Origin: Chryseobacterium sp. Leaf404
GTDB lineage: Bacteria; Bacteroidota; Bacteroidia; Flavobacteriales; Weeksellaceae
Reading direction: 5' to 3'
NCBI RefSeq assembly: GCF_001424145.1
Contig: NZ_LMQM01000011.1
Location: forward strand, 62,001 to 126,000
DNA: 64,000 nt
The position numbers were made by a program, and so were the translations under genes. Each line of letters opens with the position of its first letter. The stretch's first letter is position 1. Shown one piece after another: positions 28,556 through 37,476 of the stretch. Below the pieces are notes generated by a model, which saw only the letters and a list, made by a program, of their open reading frames with translations, was not told the origin of the DNA and searched no databases.

Positions 28556-31183
28556 CTAAGGTCTGTCTTCCTCCATCAGTTCCCTTGTCTGGTATTCCTG
28601 CACAAGGTCGATTGCATTGGAAATTACATCGCTTAAAGCGGTGATAAAAGTTCCGTCTTCTGCCATTCCCATCGCATGTTTTAATGCGTCGATTTCTTTA
28701 GGAATTGCCTCGTAACTCACATCTTTTCCTGAAGACTGCATTCCTTCGATAATCAGACCGTTGATTTCCTCCTCAGTTCTTCCCCGAAGGTGTTTTTCGT
28801 TTCGGATGATGATGTGGTCAAACATTCTGCCTGCAATCTGTCCGCATAATTTGATATCTTCATCGCGGCGGTCTCCTACTCCACTAATGATGCCGATCTT
28901 TTTGGTTGCTTCCACATTTTTCAGATAATCTTCGATAGCCTCATATCCTGAAGGGTTGTGGGCAAAATCAATAAGAACCTTAAATTTCTTGAAATTAAAG
29001 ACATTCAAACGTCCGGGTGTAAGCTGTGCACTCGGAATGAAAGTTCTGAGAGAATTGGAAATATCTTCGATTGCAAAACCGTATAGATAGCACGCTAAAC
29101 TCGCTGCCAGAACGTTTTCGATCATAAATTTGGCCTTGCCTTCCATCGTAATCGGGAAATCTTTGGCTTTACCTATTCTTATTTTCCAGTCACCTTTTTT
29201 GATGGTCACAAAGCCTTCTTCGTAAACGCAGGTTGTTTTTCCTTCCTTCGCATATTTCCTGATGTGAGGATTGTTTTCATCCATACTGAAAATCGCAACA
29301 TTGCTGTCCAAATCATTCATTATCCTCATCGAATACTCGTCGTCTGCATTCATAACGCTCCAGCCGTTTTTCTTCACGCTGTCCAGAATTACACGCTTCA
29401 CTTTCGTTAAATCTTTCAGATTATGAATATCGTTAATTCCTAAATGATCTTCTTTAATATTGGTTAAAACCCCGATATCACAGTTAGAAAAACCAAGTCC
29501 TGATCTTAGAATTCCACCTCTTGCGGTTTCCAGAACGGCAAATTCTACAGTTGGATCTTTTAAAATAAATTCCGCAGAAATCGGACCTGTTGTATCGCCT
29601 TTCGTCAACATTGTATTCTGAATGTAGATTCCATCAGAAGTGGTAAATCCTACTCTGTAACCATTGTTTTTTACGATGTGTGAAATCAGTCTCGTAGTGG
29701 TGGTTTTTCCATTGGTTCCTGTGACGGCAATAATTGGAATGGTGAATGGTTTTCCTGGCGGATAAAGCATATCAACTACAGGAGCTGCAACGTTTCTGGG
29801 CAAACCTTCACTTGGAGCCAAATGCATTCTGAAACCAGGTGCTGCATTCACTTCAATGATTGCTGCACCACTTTCTTTTAATGGCTGGGTGAGATTTTCT
29901 GCCATGATATCAATACCGCAGACATCCAAACCGATAATTTTTGAAATTCTTTCGGCCATCGTGATATTTTCGGGATGAACCATGTCTGTGACATCAATCG
30001 AAGTTCCACCCGTTGAAAGATTTGCCGTAGATTTTAAATAAACGACTTCACCCTTTTGGGGAACAGTTTCTAACGTATACTGAAGTTTCTCAAGAAGTTC
30101 GGTAGTATCTTTATCAATAGTAATTTCCGTTAAGACATTTTCGTGACCGTAGCCTCTTCTCGGATCCTGATTTTCTTTATCAATGAGTTCCTGCAGGCTC
30201 AATTCACCGTCACCCACAACATGAGCAGGAACTCTTCTTGCAGCGGCAACCATTTTATTATTGATTACCAGGACTCTAAAGTCATATCCGGTAATATATT
30301 TTTCAACAATCACTTTTCTTGAATAAGTTTGGGCATGCTCAAGTCCGGTTTTTGCTGATTCCCAATCTGTAACGTTGATAGAAGATCCTTTTCCGTGATT
30401 TCCGTCCAAAGGTTTAATTACGATGGGATAACCAATTTTTCTTACCACTTCATCCAAACCTTCTTCATCTACAATCAACTCACCAACAGGAACGGGGATT
30501 GCAGCTTCATGAAGCATTCTTTTGGTTAAGTCTTTATTGCAGGCAATATCTACCCCGATGCAGCTTGTATTTCCTGTAATTGTTGCCTGAAATCTCTGCT
30601 GATTAACCCCGTAACCCAGCTGAACCAGAGAGTTGGTTCCCAATCTTATCCATGGGATTTTTCGGGATACAGCCTCTTCCACAATACTTCCTGTAGAAGG
30701 TCCCAGCCTCACCCTTTCACGAATTTCTTTCAGCTTCTGAATGCAGCCCGCGATATCATATTCCTTGTTTTCAATTAAGGCTTCAGCTATTTTCACAGAC
30801 TCTTCAGCTGCAAAAATACCTGCTGTTTCTTCGATGTAAGTAAATACTACGTTATAAACACCCGGAGTTTTAGTTTCTCTGGTTCTTCCAAAACCCACTT
30901 CCATCCCGGCAAGCGTCTGAATTTCCAATGCAATGTGCTCTATGACGTGACCCATCCAGGTTCCTTCTGAAATTCTGTGAAAAAATCCGCCTTCCACACC
31001 TTCAGAACATCTGTGTGTAATAAGGGATGGAAGCAGTTTTTCTATCCTCTCCCGGAAGCCATCAATTTTGTTGGTAGGGAAATTCTCCATCTCCTGAAGA
31101 TCCAGTCTCATCTGGATTAATTTTTTTCTTCTGATGCTCCAAATGTTTGGCCCTCTCAGTGCCTGTATCTTCTCAATGTTCAT
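28556..31183 (-). CDS. cphA: Cyanophycin synthetase
   Basis: This enzyme polymerises aspartate and arginine into cyanophycin in two ATP-dependent steps. At 875 residues it is normal for CphA. After an N-terminal domain (about 1-160) comes an ATP-grasp module (around 210-470, with PIVIKPLDGNHGKGSS and IIEVNAAPGFRMHL). It adds Asp to the backbone. The Mur-ligase-like C-terminal module starts with the P-loop VTGTNGKTTT near 485 and continues with DFAHNPSGYEAI; it attaches Arg to the beta-carboxyl. The gene is transcribed opposite to cphB from its own promoter. The attached amidoligase genes raise the possibility of a modified polymer. Confidence 0.95.
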   Translation of the reverse strand: MNIEKIQALRGPNIWSIRRKKLIQMRLDLQEMENFPTNKIDGFRERIEKLLPSLITHRCSEGVEGGFFHRISEGTWMGHVIEHIALEIQTLAGMEVGFGRTRETKTPGVYNVVFTYIEETAGIFAAEESVKIAEALIENKEYDIAGCIQKLKEIRERVRLGPSTGSIVEEAVSRKIPWIRLGTNSLVQLGYGVNQQRFQATITGNTSCIGVDIACNKDLTKRMLHEAAIPVPVGELIVDEEGLDEVVRKIGYPIVIKPLDGNHGKGSSINVTDWESAKTGLEHAQTYSRKVIVEKYITGYDFRVLVINNKMVAAARRVPAHVVGDGELSLQELIDKENQDPRRGYGHENVLTEITIDKDTTELLEKLQYTLETVPQKGEVVYLKSTANLSTGGTSIDVTDMVHPENITMAERISKIIGLDVCGIDIMAENLTQPLKESGAAIIEVNAAPGFRMHLAPSEGLPRNVAAPVVDMLYPPGKPFTIPIIAVTGTNGKTTTTRLISHIVKNNGYRVGFTTSDGIYIQNTMLTKGDTTGPISAEFILKDPTVEFAVLETARGGILRSGLGFSNCDIGVLTNIKEDHLGINDIHNLKDLTKVKRVILDSVKKNGWSVMNADDEYSMRIMNDLDSNVAIFSMDENNPHIRKYAKEGKTTCVYEEGFVTIKKGDWKIRIGKAKDFPITMEGKAKFMIENVLAASLACYLYGFAIEDISNSLRTFIPSAQLTPGRLNVFNFKKFKVLIDFAHNPSGYEAIEDYLKNVEATKKIGIISGVGDRRDEDIKLCGQIAGRMFDHIIIRNEKHLRGRTEEEINGLIIEGMQSSGKDVSYEAIPKEIDALKHAMGMAEDGTFITALSDVISNAIDLVQEYQTRELMEEDRP

Positions 31184-31225
31184 ATAAAAAATGTAGCGTT
31201 AATTATCAATTTTTCGTTTTATACT

Positions 31226-31257
31226 CAAAGATAATGCAAAACATTAAATGATTGCAA
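31226..31257 (-). promoter_or_regulatory. Promoter of cphA
   Basis: On the minus strand a TTG (31255-31257) lies 21 bases upstream of TATCTTTG (31226-31233), a good match to the Bacteroidetes pattern. The cphA start is 42 bases downstream. Confidence 0.6.
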
Positions 31258-31365
31258 TTTCAGTTTAAATATTTCTTAAAACATTAAATATTATTATAAG
31301 CAATCTATAATGAAAATCAATTCGTTAAATATAGATTAACATTTTATTAACCCGTAAATATTTTT

Positions 31366-31373
31366 TAATTTTG
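31366..31373 (+). promoter_or_regulatory. -7 promoter element directly before cphB
   Basis: TAATTTTG matches TAnnTTTG and ends 6 bases before the cphB ATG at 31380. Transcription would start at or next to the start codon, implying a leaderless message. No -33 TTG is clear. Together with the cphA promoter it makes 31184-31379 a divergent regulatory region. Confidence 0.45.
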
Positions 31374-31379
31374 CAGGCT

Positions 31380-32264
31380 ATGAAACCAGTGGGAAAACTA
31401 ATTATTATCGGAGGAGCTGTAAATAAAGGCAGTTTCGCAGAAACCGAGTACGATCAGAATGTAGAAAAAAACCTCAATTTTTTTGAGAGAGGAATTTTGC
31501 GTAAAATCATTACAGAATCTAAAAATAAAGAAGAATCTGTGATTGAGGTAATCACTACAGCATCACAAATTCCTCAGATTGTAGGAGCAGAATATAAGAA
31601 AGCATTTGAATATCTGGGTGCTAAAAACGTCAATATTTTAGACATTCACAACCGTGAAGAAGCCAATTCTGATGCACTTGTTGCCAGAGCCAACGCTGCG
31701 GATGTAGTGATGTTTACCGGCGGAGATCAGTTGAGGCTGACTTCCATTCTGGGCGGAACAAGATTTCACGATACTATTTTACTGAAATATCAGGAGCAGG
31801 ATTTTATCTATTCCGGAACTTCTGCTGGTGCGGCGGCTGCTTCTGAAAATATGATTTATCAGGGAAGCAGTTCTGAAGCTTTGCTGAAAGGTGAAATCAA
31901 AACAACACAGGGTTTAGGTTTAATTGATAATGTAGTGGTAGATACCCATTTTGTTCAGAGAGGAAGAATAGGAAGACTTTTTCAGGCGGTTGTGAGCAAT
32001 CCCAGAACTCTGGGAATCGGTTTGGGAGAAGATACCGGCCTGTTTATTCACAACGATGTGATGACAGCCGTAGGATCCGGACTTGTAATTTTGGTGGACG
32101 GTAGATTTATTAAAGACACCAATTTAACCAATATCAATCTGGGTGAACCCATTTCAATTGAAAATCTGACGGTTCACGTGATGTCTATGAACGATCATTA
32201 CAACCTTACGACAAAGGAAATGACGATTGAGAATTCTCAGTTTAATCCCATTCCGCAAACGTAG
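31380..32264 (+). CDS. cphB: Cyanophycinase
   Basis: This is a serine-type exopeptidase of the S51 family (294 residues) that releases beta-Asp-Arg dipeptides from cyanophycin. The catalytic serine is in the motif YSGTSAGAAAASE, and the N-terminal GKLIIIGGAVNKG and TGGDQLRLTS segments are typical. I use the ATG at 31380; a TTG at 31371 overlaps the promoter element. No secretion signal is seen, so it acts in the cytoplasm on stored polymer. It is divergent from cphA, and the isoaspartyl peptidase gene downstream completes the breakdown. Confidence 0.94.
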   Translation: MKPVGKLIIIGGAVNKGSFAETEYDQNVEKNLNFFERGILRKIITESKNKEESVIEVITTASQIPQIVGAEYKKAFEYLGAKNVNILDIHNREEANSDALVARANAADVVMFTGGDQLRLTSILGGTRFHDTILLKYQEQDFIYSGTSAGAAAASENMIYQGSSSEALLKGEIKTTQGLGLIDNVVVDTHFVQRGRIGRLFQAVVSNPRTLGIGLGEDTGLFIHNDVMTAVGSGLVILVDGRFIKDTNLTNINLGEPISIENLTVHVMSMNDHYNLTTKEMTIENSQFNPIPQT

Positions 32265-32285
32265 AAACAAAAGATTATTGATTAA

Positions 32286-32864
32286 ATGAAAAATTCTTTA
32301 AAGTTAAAAGCCTTAGCTTCATTTACATTTTTAATCTTTTTCCTTCCATTTTTGCGGACTTGTTCTGATCAATCAATCAAATCATTCCCCAGATTAGAAG
32401 CAACTGAGTTGGTAGATAAAAGTATTGATGTTGATTACGAAGAGCAGAAATTAAATCAAAAAAAAGAGGAAATATTAGAAGAAAGCAAAAAGGATTTCAC
32501 TTTCAATTTTTATGAGTTATTATTTACGACTCTAGAAGAAAAAAAATTACAGGAATACGATTCTTCAACTTTTAAAGACATTTCATTTTATCCTCTTTTC
32601 TGTTATTTGCTAATTTTTGTTAATTCTATAATTATCCTAATCATCACGTTTATTGAAAAGTATAGATTGACATATAAGCTTGGAATTTTTAATTTAGTAT
32701 TGTTAATTTGTTCTGTAGTTGCATTAATTTTATCTGAAGTTGTTGAAGACATCAATCAATTTAAAATAGGATATTACTTATTAATTTTAAATTCTATAAT
32801 TCTAATTCTTACTGCAAGGAAAGCATTTCATGCAGAATATTCAACACAAAAAAATATCTTATGA
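32286..32864 (+). CDS. Small four-helix membrane protein of unknown function
   Basis: The 192-residue protein has one N-terminal hydrophobic segment (about 8-25), then a polar, acidic, partly coiled-coil region (about 45-75). Three further hydrophobic helices follow (around 100-120, 128-148 and 160-178). I do not recognise a family. Its sequence is more AT-rich than its neighbours. It sits between cphB (21 bases upstream) and the isoaspartyl peptidase gene, which it overlaps by 4 bases, so it is in the same transcript. Confidence 0.6.
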   Translation: MKNSLKLKALASFTFLIFFLPFLRTCSDQSIKSFPRLEATELVDKSIDVDYEEQKLNQKKEEILEESKKDFTFNFYELLFTTLEEKKLQEYDSSTFKDISFYPLFCYLLIFVNSIIILIITFIEKYRLTYKLGIFNLVLLICSVVALILSEVVEDINQFKIGYYLLILNSIILILTARKAFHAEYSTQKNIL

Positions 32865-33703
32865 AAATCATCATTCACGGAGGTTTTTTCTCTGAAAGCG
32901 ACCAAAGCAACGACGTAAAAGTTGCCAAGCAAAATTCGCTAAAAAGCATTGCTGAAAGGGCTTATCAATATTTACTTACAAATTCGGCGGTGGATACTGT
33001 TGCTTACGCAGTTTCGCTGCTCGAAGATGATGAGCTGTACAATGCCGGAATGGGATCTCAAATTCAAAGTGACGGAATCATCAGAATGAGTGCTGCTTTG
33101 ATGGATGGTGAAACTCAGAAAATGAGCGGTGTAATCAATATCCAGGATGTGAAAAACCCCATTTTTGTAGCGAAGGAGCTGATGAAAGAAGATGACAGGG
33201 TTTTGGGTGGAAGTGGTGCAAAAAATTATGCAACTGAACATGGTTTTGAAAATTTCTCAACCGAAATTCCACAAAGAAGAAATGAGTATGAAGCCAAACT
33301 GAGCAACGGCGGAAAGGGAACCGTAGGCTGCGTCGCTATTGATAAAGAGGGCAAACTGGCTGTTGCCACCTCAACCGGAGGAAAAGGTTTTGAAATCCCG
33401 GGAAGAATATCAGATTCTGCGACGGTTGCAGGAAATTATGCCAACGAATTCTGTGCTGTAAGCTGCACCGGAGTGGGCGAAGACATCGTAAGCAACGCCA
33501 CTTCCGCAAAAATTGTGACGAGAGTGACTGACGGAATGAGTCTGGAGGAAGCTTTTAATAAAACTTTCATCGAATTAAAAGCAATTGACGGTTTTGCAGG
33601 TGCGATTGCAATTGATAAAGACGGGAATATTTTTCATCAGGATTCTTATCCAAAAATGGTCTTTGCGAGCTATGACGGAGATAGTTTTGAGGTTTTCGAG
33701 TAA
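32861..33703 (+). CDS. iaaA: Isoaspartyl peptidase / plant-type L-asparaginase
   Basis: This is an N-terminal-nucleophile hydrolase of 280 residues made as a proenzyme. The nucleophile is T154, reached by self-cleavage in GGKGTVGCVAID. The upstream NAGMGS and downstream TSTGGKGFEIPGRISDS regions are typical. It hydrolyses beta-aspartyl dipeptides. After CphB it would split beta-Asp-Arg into aspartate and arginine, completing cyanophycin use. It overlaps the upstream membrane protein gene (ATGA), so cphB, the membrane protein and this gene appear co-transcribed. Confidence 0.93.
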   Translation: MKIIIHGGFFSESDQSNDVKVAKQNSLKSIAERAYQYLLTNSAVDTVAYAVSLLEDDELYNAGMGSQIQSDGIIRMSAALMDGETQKMSGVINIQDVKNPIFVAKELMKEDDRVLGGSGAKNYATEHGFENFSTEIPQRRNEYEAKLSNGGKGTVGCVAIDKEGKLAVATSTGGKGFEIPGRISDSATVAGNYANEFCAVSCTGVGEDIVSNATSAKIVTRVTDGMSLEEAFNKTFIELKAIDGFAGAIAIDKDGNIFHQDSYPKMVFASYDGDSFEVFE

Positions 33704-33901
33704 TCTGTTAAACACATAAGCAACATTATTTTTTAGTTAAAGTGATTGCGGATATTTCAGAACATACAGGATGAAAATCAGGATTTTCTGTTCACCCTAA
33801 TCTTTAAAAATTTAACAAAAAATTAAATGTCTGAAAAAAATCTTTGGCACAGATTTTACATATCACTTGATATCAATTAATTAAATTAAAAAATAGAAAT
33901 C

Positions 33902-34144
33902 ATGGGAAATAAGACAAAAGGCTTATTGGCATTAGTAGGATTGGGAGCTTTAGCATACTGGAGATACAATAAAGCTACTCCGGAAGAAAAACAGGCTGTA
34001 AAAGATAAGATCAACAACGCCAAAGATAATATCAACAAATGGGGAAATGACCTGAAAGATAAAGCAAACGATGTTGCTTCACAGGCTCAGAGCAAATTTG
34101 ACGAAGCGAAGTCAACTGTTGAGCAGAAGGTTAATCAAAACTAA
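33902..34144 (+). CDS. YtxH-like small stress-type protein
   Basis: The 80-residue product has a short hydrophobic N-terminal segment (KGLLALVGLGALAYW, about 6-20). A strongly charged amphipathic helix follows, rich in K, D, N, E and Q with heptad-like spacing. This resembles YtxH/CsbD-type proteins, which are often induced by general stress. Function is not known. It has its own 200-base upstream region and a strong terminator, so it is probably monocistronic. Confidence 0.65.
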   Translation: MGNKTKGLLALVGLGALAYWRYNKATPEEKQAVKDKINNAKDNINKWGNDLKDKANDVASQAQSKFDEAKSTVEQKVNQN

Positions 34145-34171
34145 TCATTAGTTAACATTCATATATACGGG

Positions 34172-34205
34172 AGAAAAGGTAAGTTTTTAAAGCTTACCTT
34201 TTCTT
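34172..34205. terminator. Terminator between the YtxH-like gene and the methyltransferase gene
   Basis: GAAAAGGTAAG (34173-34183) pairs with CTTACCTTTTC (34193-34203). The minus-strand methyltransferase stop codon (34194) lies inside the right arm, so the hairpin can serve both convergent genes. Confidence 0.75.
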
Positions 34206-34985
34206 TGCTTTTATGGCATAGACCATCGGAATTTTATTACCGAATTTCGTAATCCGCCACTTCCCTTTTTCAAATTCTTCCACTAGTCTGAAGCAGGAAT
34301 ATGGCGACCAGTCGAATTCTCTGAAATTTTCTACAATTAAATTTTTATCAATCAGACTCTGCAACACATCAGACAAAGGATGATTCCACGAGACATAATC
34401 CTGAACGATTTCAGCTGATTTGTCTGCGTAAGTGCCTTCGGTGGTTTCAATAATAGGTTTTTCATTAAAATAATTGTAGGCAACTCTTTCAAAATCATCG
34501 TCATACATCCAGACCACGGGATGAAATTCAGCCATTACAAATTCTCCTTCAGGTTTTAAAAAATGACTTATTACTTCTGCCCATTTCTTTAAATCGGGCA
34601 ACCAGCCAATTGTTCCGTAGCTTGTAAAAACGATGTCGAATTTTTCATTTAAAACATTGGGTAAATTATAAACGTCGGTACAGATAAATTTGGTCTCAGT
34701 TCCGCATTGTTTTGCTAAATCTTTCGCTGCGTAAATTGCTTTATCTGATAAATCAACTCCGGTAACTTTTGCACCCATCCGCGAAAGTGAGATTGAATCC
34801 TGCCCAAAATGACACTGCAAATGGAGAATGCTTTTTCTTTTTATATCTCCCAACAAATCCAGTTCGATTGAATTGAGCGAGTTTCTGCCTTTTAAAAATT
34901 CATCTACAAAGTAAAAATCTGATTTCAGGTGTGGTTCTACCATGGCGTTCCAGGAATTTTTGTTGATGTCTAAATAATTTTCCAT
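34194..34985 (-). CDS. Class I SAM-dependent methyltransferase
   Basis: This is a Rossmann-fold methyltransferase of 263 residues. The SAM-binding motif I is LHLQCHFGQDSISLSRMGA, followed by VTGVDLSDKAI (acidic ribose-binding residue) and FDIVFTSYGTIGWLPDL. The C-terminal part holds HPVVWMYDD and other aromatic residues that may form a small-molecule pocket. Substrate unknown. It is transcribed alone and converges with the YtxH-like gene. Confidence 0.88.
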   Translation of the reverse strand: MENYLDINKNSWNAMVEPHLKSDFYFVDEFLKGRNSLNSIELDLLGDIKRKSILHLQCHFGQDSISLSRMGAKVTGVDLSDKAIYAAKDLAKQCGTETKFICTDVYNLPNVLNEKFDIVFTSYGTIGWLPDLKKWAEVISHFLKPEGEFVMAEFHPVVWMYDDDFERVAYNYFNEKPIIETTEGTYADKSAEIVQDYVSWNHPLSDVLQSLIDKNLIVENFREFDWSPYSCFRLVEEFEKGKWRITKFGNKIPMVYAIKAKKR

Positions 34986-35209
34986 GATTTATATTTTCTG
35001 TAAATGTAGTTTTTTTGAAATTCAGACAAAATGAGGAATTTTTTCGTCCACATTAATGCGAGTTATTCATCGTGACAATATTGTCAAAACCCTTATATCT
35101 ACTATAAAATAAGACGGTCAACACAATACATATGTTTATTTTATTTCAGAAAATTTAAAAAAATCACCCATTCTACGTCATCACGTAAAAATCATCCAAA
35201 AAGCATTTA

Positions 35210-35323
35210 TATCTTTGCATCTAAGGTTACCAAGGTATCTGCAAACACAACAGTATATATCTTTAAAAGGTAGCACAAATGATGAAAAAATTCCGGCTCA
35301 CATTTTTTGAGCCGGAATTCTTT
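35210..35323 (+). ncRNA. Candidate small RNA with its own promoter and terminator
   Basis: TATCTTTG (35210-35217) fits the -7 consensus. About 70 bases later is a strong terminator whose 12-base arms (35289-35300 and 35308-35319) are followed by a T-rich tract. A transcript of roughly 100 nt would result, with no good open frame of its own. No family is recognised and the -33 element is not clear. The rest of 34986-35209 holds no gene. Confidence 0.35.
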
Positions 35324-35330
35324 CTTTGTT
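35289..35330 (+). terminator. Strong rho-independent terminator
   Basis: AATTCCGGCTCA and TGAGCCGGAATT form a perfect 12-bp stem with a 7-base loop, then a T-rich tail. It precedes the damaged small gene by 7 bases and so must end a transcript from further left. Confidence 0.8.
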
Positions 35331-35336
35331 TTTTTT

Positions 35337-35547
35337 ATGAAAAATATACTCCTTATTACGTTTTTATTTCACTGAATTTAAACCATAAAGCAGCAGAATC
35401 TGATGTTTACCTTTGTGAAAGTGTGGGTGGAAAAAAATACCATTACACCAAAAACTGCCGTGGTTTATCCAATTGCAAACATGAGATCATAAAAGTGAGC
35501 CTAAAAAAGCTCAGACTTCGGGTAAGACGCTTTGTGGCTGGGAGTAA
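35337..35547 (+). pseudogene. Small exported Cys/His protein gene broken by two single-base lesions
   Basis: Three frames together spell one plausible protein. The ATG at 35337 opens a signal peptide-like start (MKNILLITF) that stops early unless one T is added to the run at 35361-35365. The middle frame then gives the conserved core VYLCESVGGKKYH, with CRGLSNC further on. A second lost base in the A-run at 35503-35508 is needed to reach the ending AQTSGKTLCGWE and a stop at 35547. The C/YH/C/C pattern is that of small exported or nuclease-linked domains of unknown function. As read, the gene cannot make that protein unless frames are shifted. Sequencing error or true decay are both possible. 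Confidence 0.65.
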
Positions 35548-35973
35548 TTACTTTGCCCGGGCATACTTAGAATAAAAAACACTCCAGAAATATGTCCACG
35601 GTAGAATTGTGATCAGCAGGATGGTCAACAGAAAATTCATCCTGCTTTTGTAATTATCTACTCTGTATATATATTCGTCATATCTTTTCAGATAATATAC
35701 AGGAATGGCGGAATTCACAGGATACTGCTCACAGATTTCCGAACTTAAAGCAATCCCATATTCTGTATTTCCCACACGTATCAAAACACTGGATCTTGAT
35801 TTGCGAGAGTATCTGCAGTATTGTTTCTCTACCCGACGCAAGCTTCTTACACCAGTCTGCACCGTTTCCAGATATTTTTTGTCTAAATAATTACCGTAAA
35901 AAAAAGCAGCAATCACCATTCCTATGAAAAAAAGGTGATTGTTGCTGTAATATTTCTTTCTGCTGATTTTCAA
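35548..35973 (-). CDS. Two-helix membrane protein of unknown function
   Basis: The 141-residue protein has a hydrophobic helix near the N-terminus (about 14-28) and another near the C-terminus (about 111-133). A soluble middle of about 80 residues contains Cys-Arg and beta-rich sequence (SSVLIRVGNTEYGIAL). I do not recognise a family. It lies 3 bases beyond the end of hisS on the same strand and may be read from the hisS message. It ends exactly where the damaged small gene ends on the other strand. Confidence 0.6.
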   Translation of the reverse strand: MKISRKKYYSNNHLFFIGMVIAAFFYGNYLDKKYLETVQTGVRSLRRVEKQYCRYSRKSRSSVLIRVGNTEYGIALSSEICEQYPVNSAIPVYYLKRYDEYIYRVDNYKSRMNFLLTILLITILPWTYFWSVFYSKYARAK

Positions 35974-35976
35974 TTT

Positions 35977-37344
35977 TTATGCTAAAAAATCCTGCAATGA
36001 AAGAGTCTTTTGCTCACCTGCTTCCAGATTCTTAACGGTTACTGTACCGTTTTTTAATTCTTCTTCGCCTAAGAAAACAAGATTTTTAATTCCTTTTTTC
36101 TCGGCATAAGTGAACTGTTTGTTGATTTTTGCATTTTCAGGATAAAGCTCTGCAGAAACGCCTTTCTCTCTTAACCTGATGATTAATTTTAAAGCTTCAA
36201 TGGTTTCATTACCACCAAAATTGGCAAACAGATACTCTACGTTTGAAGTTGCGTCTTCAGGAAAAAGGTTCAGCTCTTCCATCACAAGATAAATTCTGTC
36301 AAGCCCAAAAGAAATCCCTATTCCCGGCACATTTTTTACGCCAAAAACTTCGGTAAGATTATCGTATCTGCCGCCGCCGCCGATAGAACCCATTTGAGCT
36401 TCGTCGGCTTTCACTTCAAAAATTGCTCCGGTATAGTAATCTAAACCACGTGCTAAAGTAATGTCGAATACTAATTTTTTAATATCAACTCCTAAATTTA
36501 AAGATTGAGTGATGACAAATTCCATTTCCTCAACACCTTTCAATCCGATTTCGTTCCCGGTAAATTTTTCTTTTAACTGAAGAAGATTTTCCAAAGGGTC
36601 ATTCGATTGTGTGAAAAGGAAATCAAGTTTATTAATCGATTCCTGCGAGATATTTCTTTCTAAAAGTTCCTTCACTACTCCATCTTTCCCTATTTTATCC
36701 AGTTTATCCAAAGCGACGGTAAAGTCAATCAGTTTGTCTGTAATTCCGGCATATTCTGCCAGACCTGAAAGAATTTTTCTGTTGTTGATATGAATGGTTA
36801 CCGAAACTTTTAATTCAGCAAAAGATTTTAAATACAATTGTACCAGTTCAACTTCCTGCCAAAGACTTTCACTTCCTACCACATCGGCATCACACTGATA
36901 AAACTCTCTGAATCTTCCTTTCTGTGGACGGTCTGCTCTCCAAACAGGCTGAATTTGGTAGCGTTTGTATGGGAAAGTCAGTTTCCCGTGATTCATGGCC
37001 ACAAATCTTGCAAAAGGAACTGTGAGGTCGTAGCGGAGAGCTTTGTCTGTAATACTTTCTGTACTGAAAGGCTGATCCAAAGCTTTTTGAAAATCATTCA
37101 TCATCTGAGTTTTTTTCTCTTCTTTAGCTTCGTTGATGCTTGAGTTTAAAATCTTGAAAATCAAACGGTCACCTTCTTCCCCATATTTCCCTGTCAAGGT
37201 AGAAAGATTCTCAAAACTTGGCGTTTCCAAAGGCTGAAAACCAAACAGTTCAAAATTTTTCTGTAGTATATTGATGATGTATTTTCTTCTTGAGACCTCT
37301 AGTGAGGTAAAATCTCTCGTTCCTTTTGCTAAGCTTGGCTTCAT
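35977..37344 (-). CDS. hisS: Histidyl-tRNA synthetase
   Basis: This class II aminoacyl-tRNA synthetase (455 residues) charges tRNA-His. Motif 2 is in [25 protein letters not shown]. The histidine-specific segment ARGLDYYTG and motif 3 ([15 protein letters not shown]) follow. The C-terminal anticodon-binding domain runs from about 355. The length is slightly more than the E. coli enzyme (424), as is common in Bacteroidetes. A TATTTTTG element on the minus strand at 37379-37386 is a likely -7 promoter site. Confidence 0.96.
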   Translation of the reverse strand: MKPSLAKGTRDFTSLEVSRRKYIINILQKNFELFGFQPLETPSFENLSTLTGKYGEEGDRLIFKILNSSINEAKEEKKTQMMNDFQKALDQPFSTESITDKALRYDLTVPFARFVAMNHGKLTFPYKRYQIQPVWRADRPQKGRFREFYQCDADVVGSESLWQEVELVQLYLKSFAELKVSVTIHINNRKILSGLAEYAGITDKLIDFTVALDKLDKIGKDGVVKELLERNISQESINKLDFLFTQSNDPLENLLQLKEKFTGNEIGLKGVEEMEFVITQSLNLGVDIKKLVFDITLARGLDYYTGAIFEVKADEAQMGSIGGGGRYDNLTEVFGVKNVPGIGISFGLDRIYLVMEELNLFPEDATSNVEYLFANFGGNETIEALKLIIRLREKGVSAELYPENAKINKQFTYAEKKGIKNLVFLGEEELKNGTVTVKNLEAGEQKTLSLQDFLA

Positions 37345-37476
37345 ATTTTATAAGTAATGTGTAATGAGTAATTGCGTGCAAAAATAAGGAATTGAAAGGA
37401 CTTTTAAAGGAACAAAAAGCCACAGAACATTTCCGTGACTTTCTGCACATTTATTTTCATCATTTAATTTTCAGAA

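Noticed and set aside
33843..33860. Sigma-54 promoter before the YtxH-like gene
   Set aside because: TGGCAC-N5-TTACA resembles the consensus, but the nearly invariant G of TTGC is missing, and no activator site is visible.
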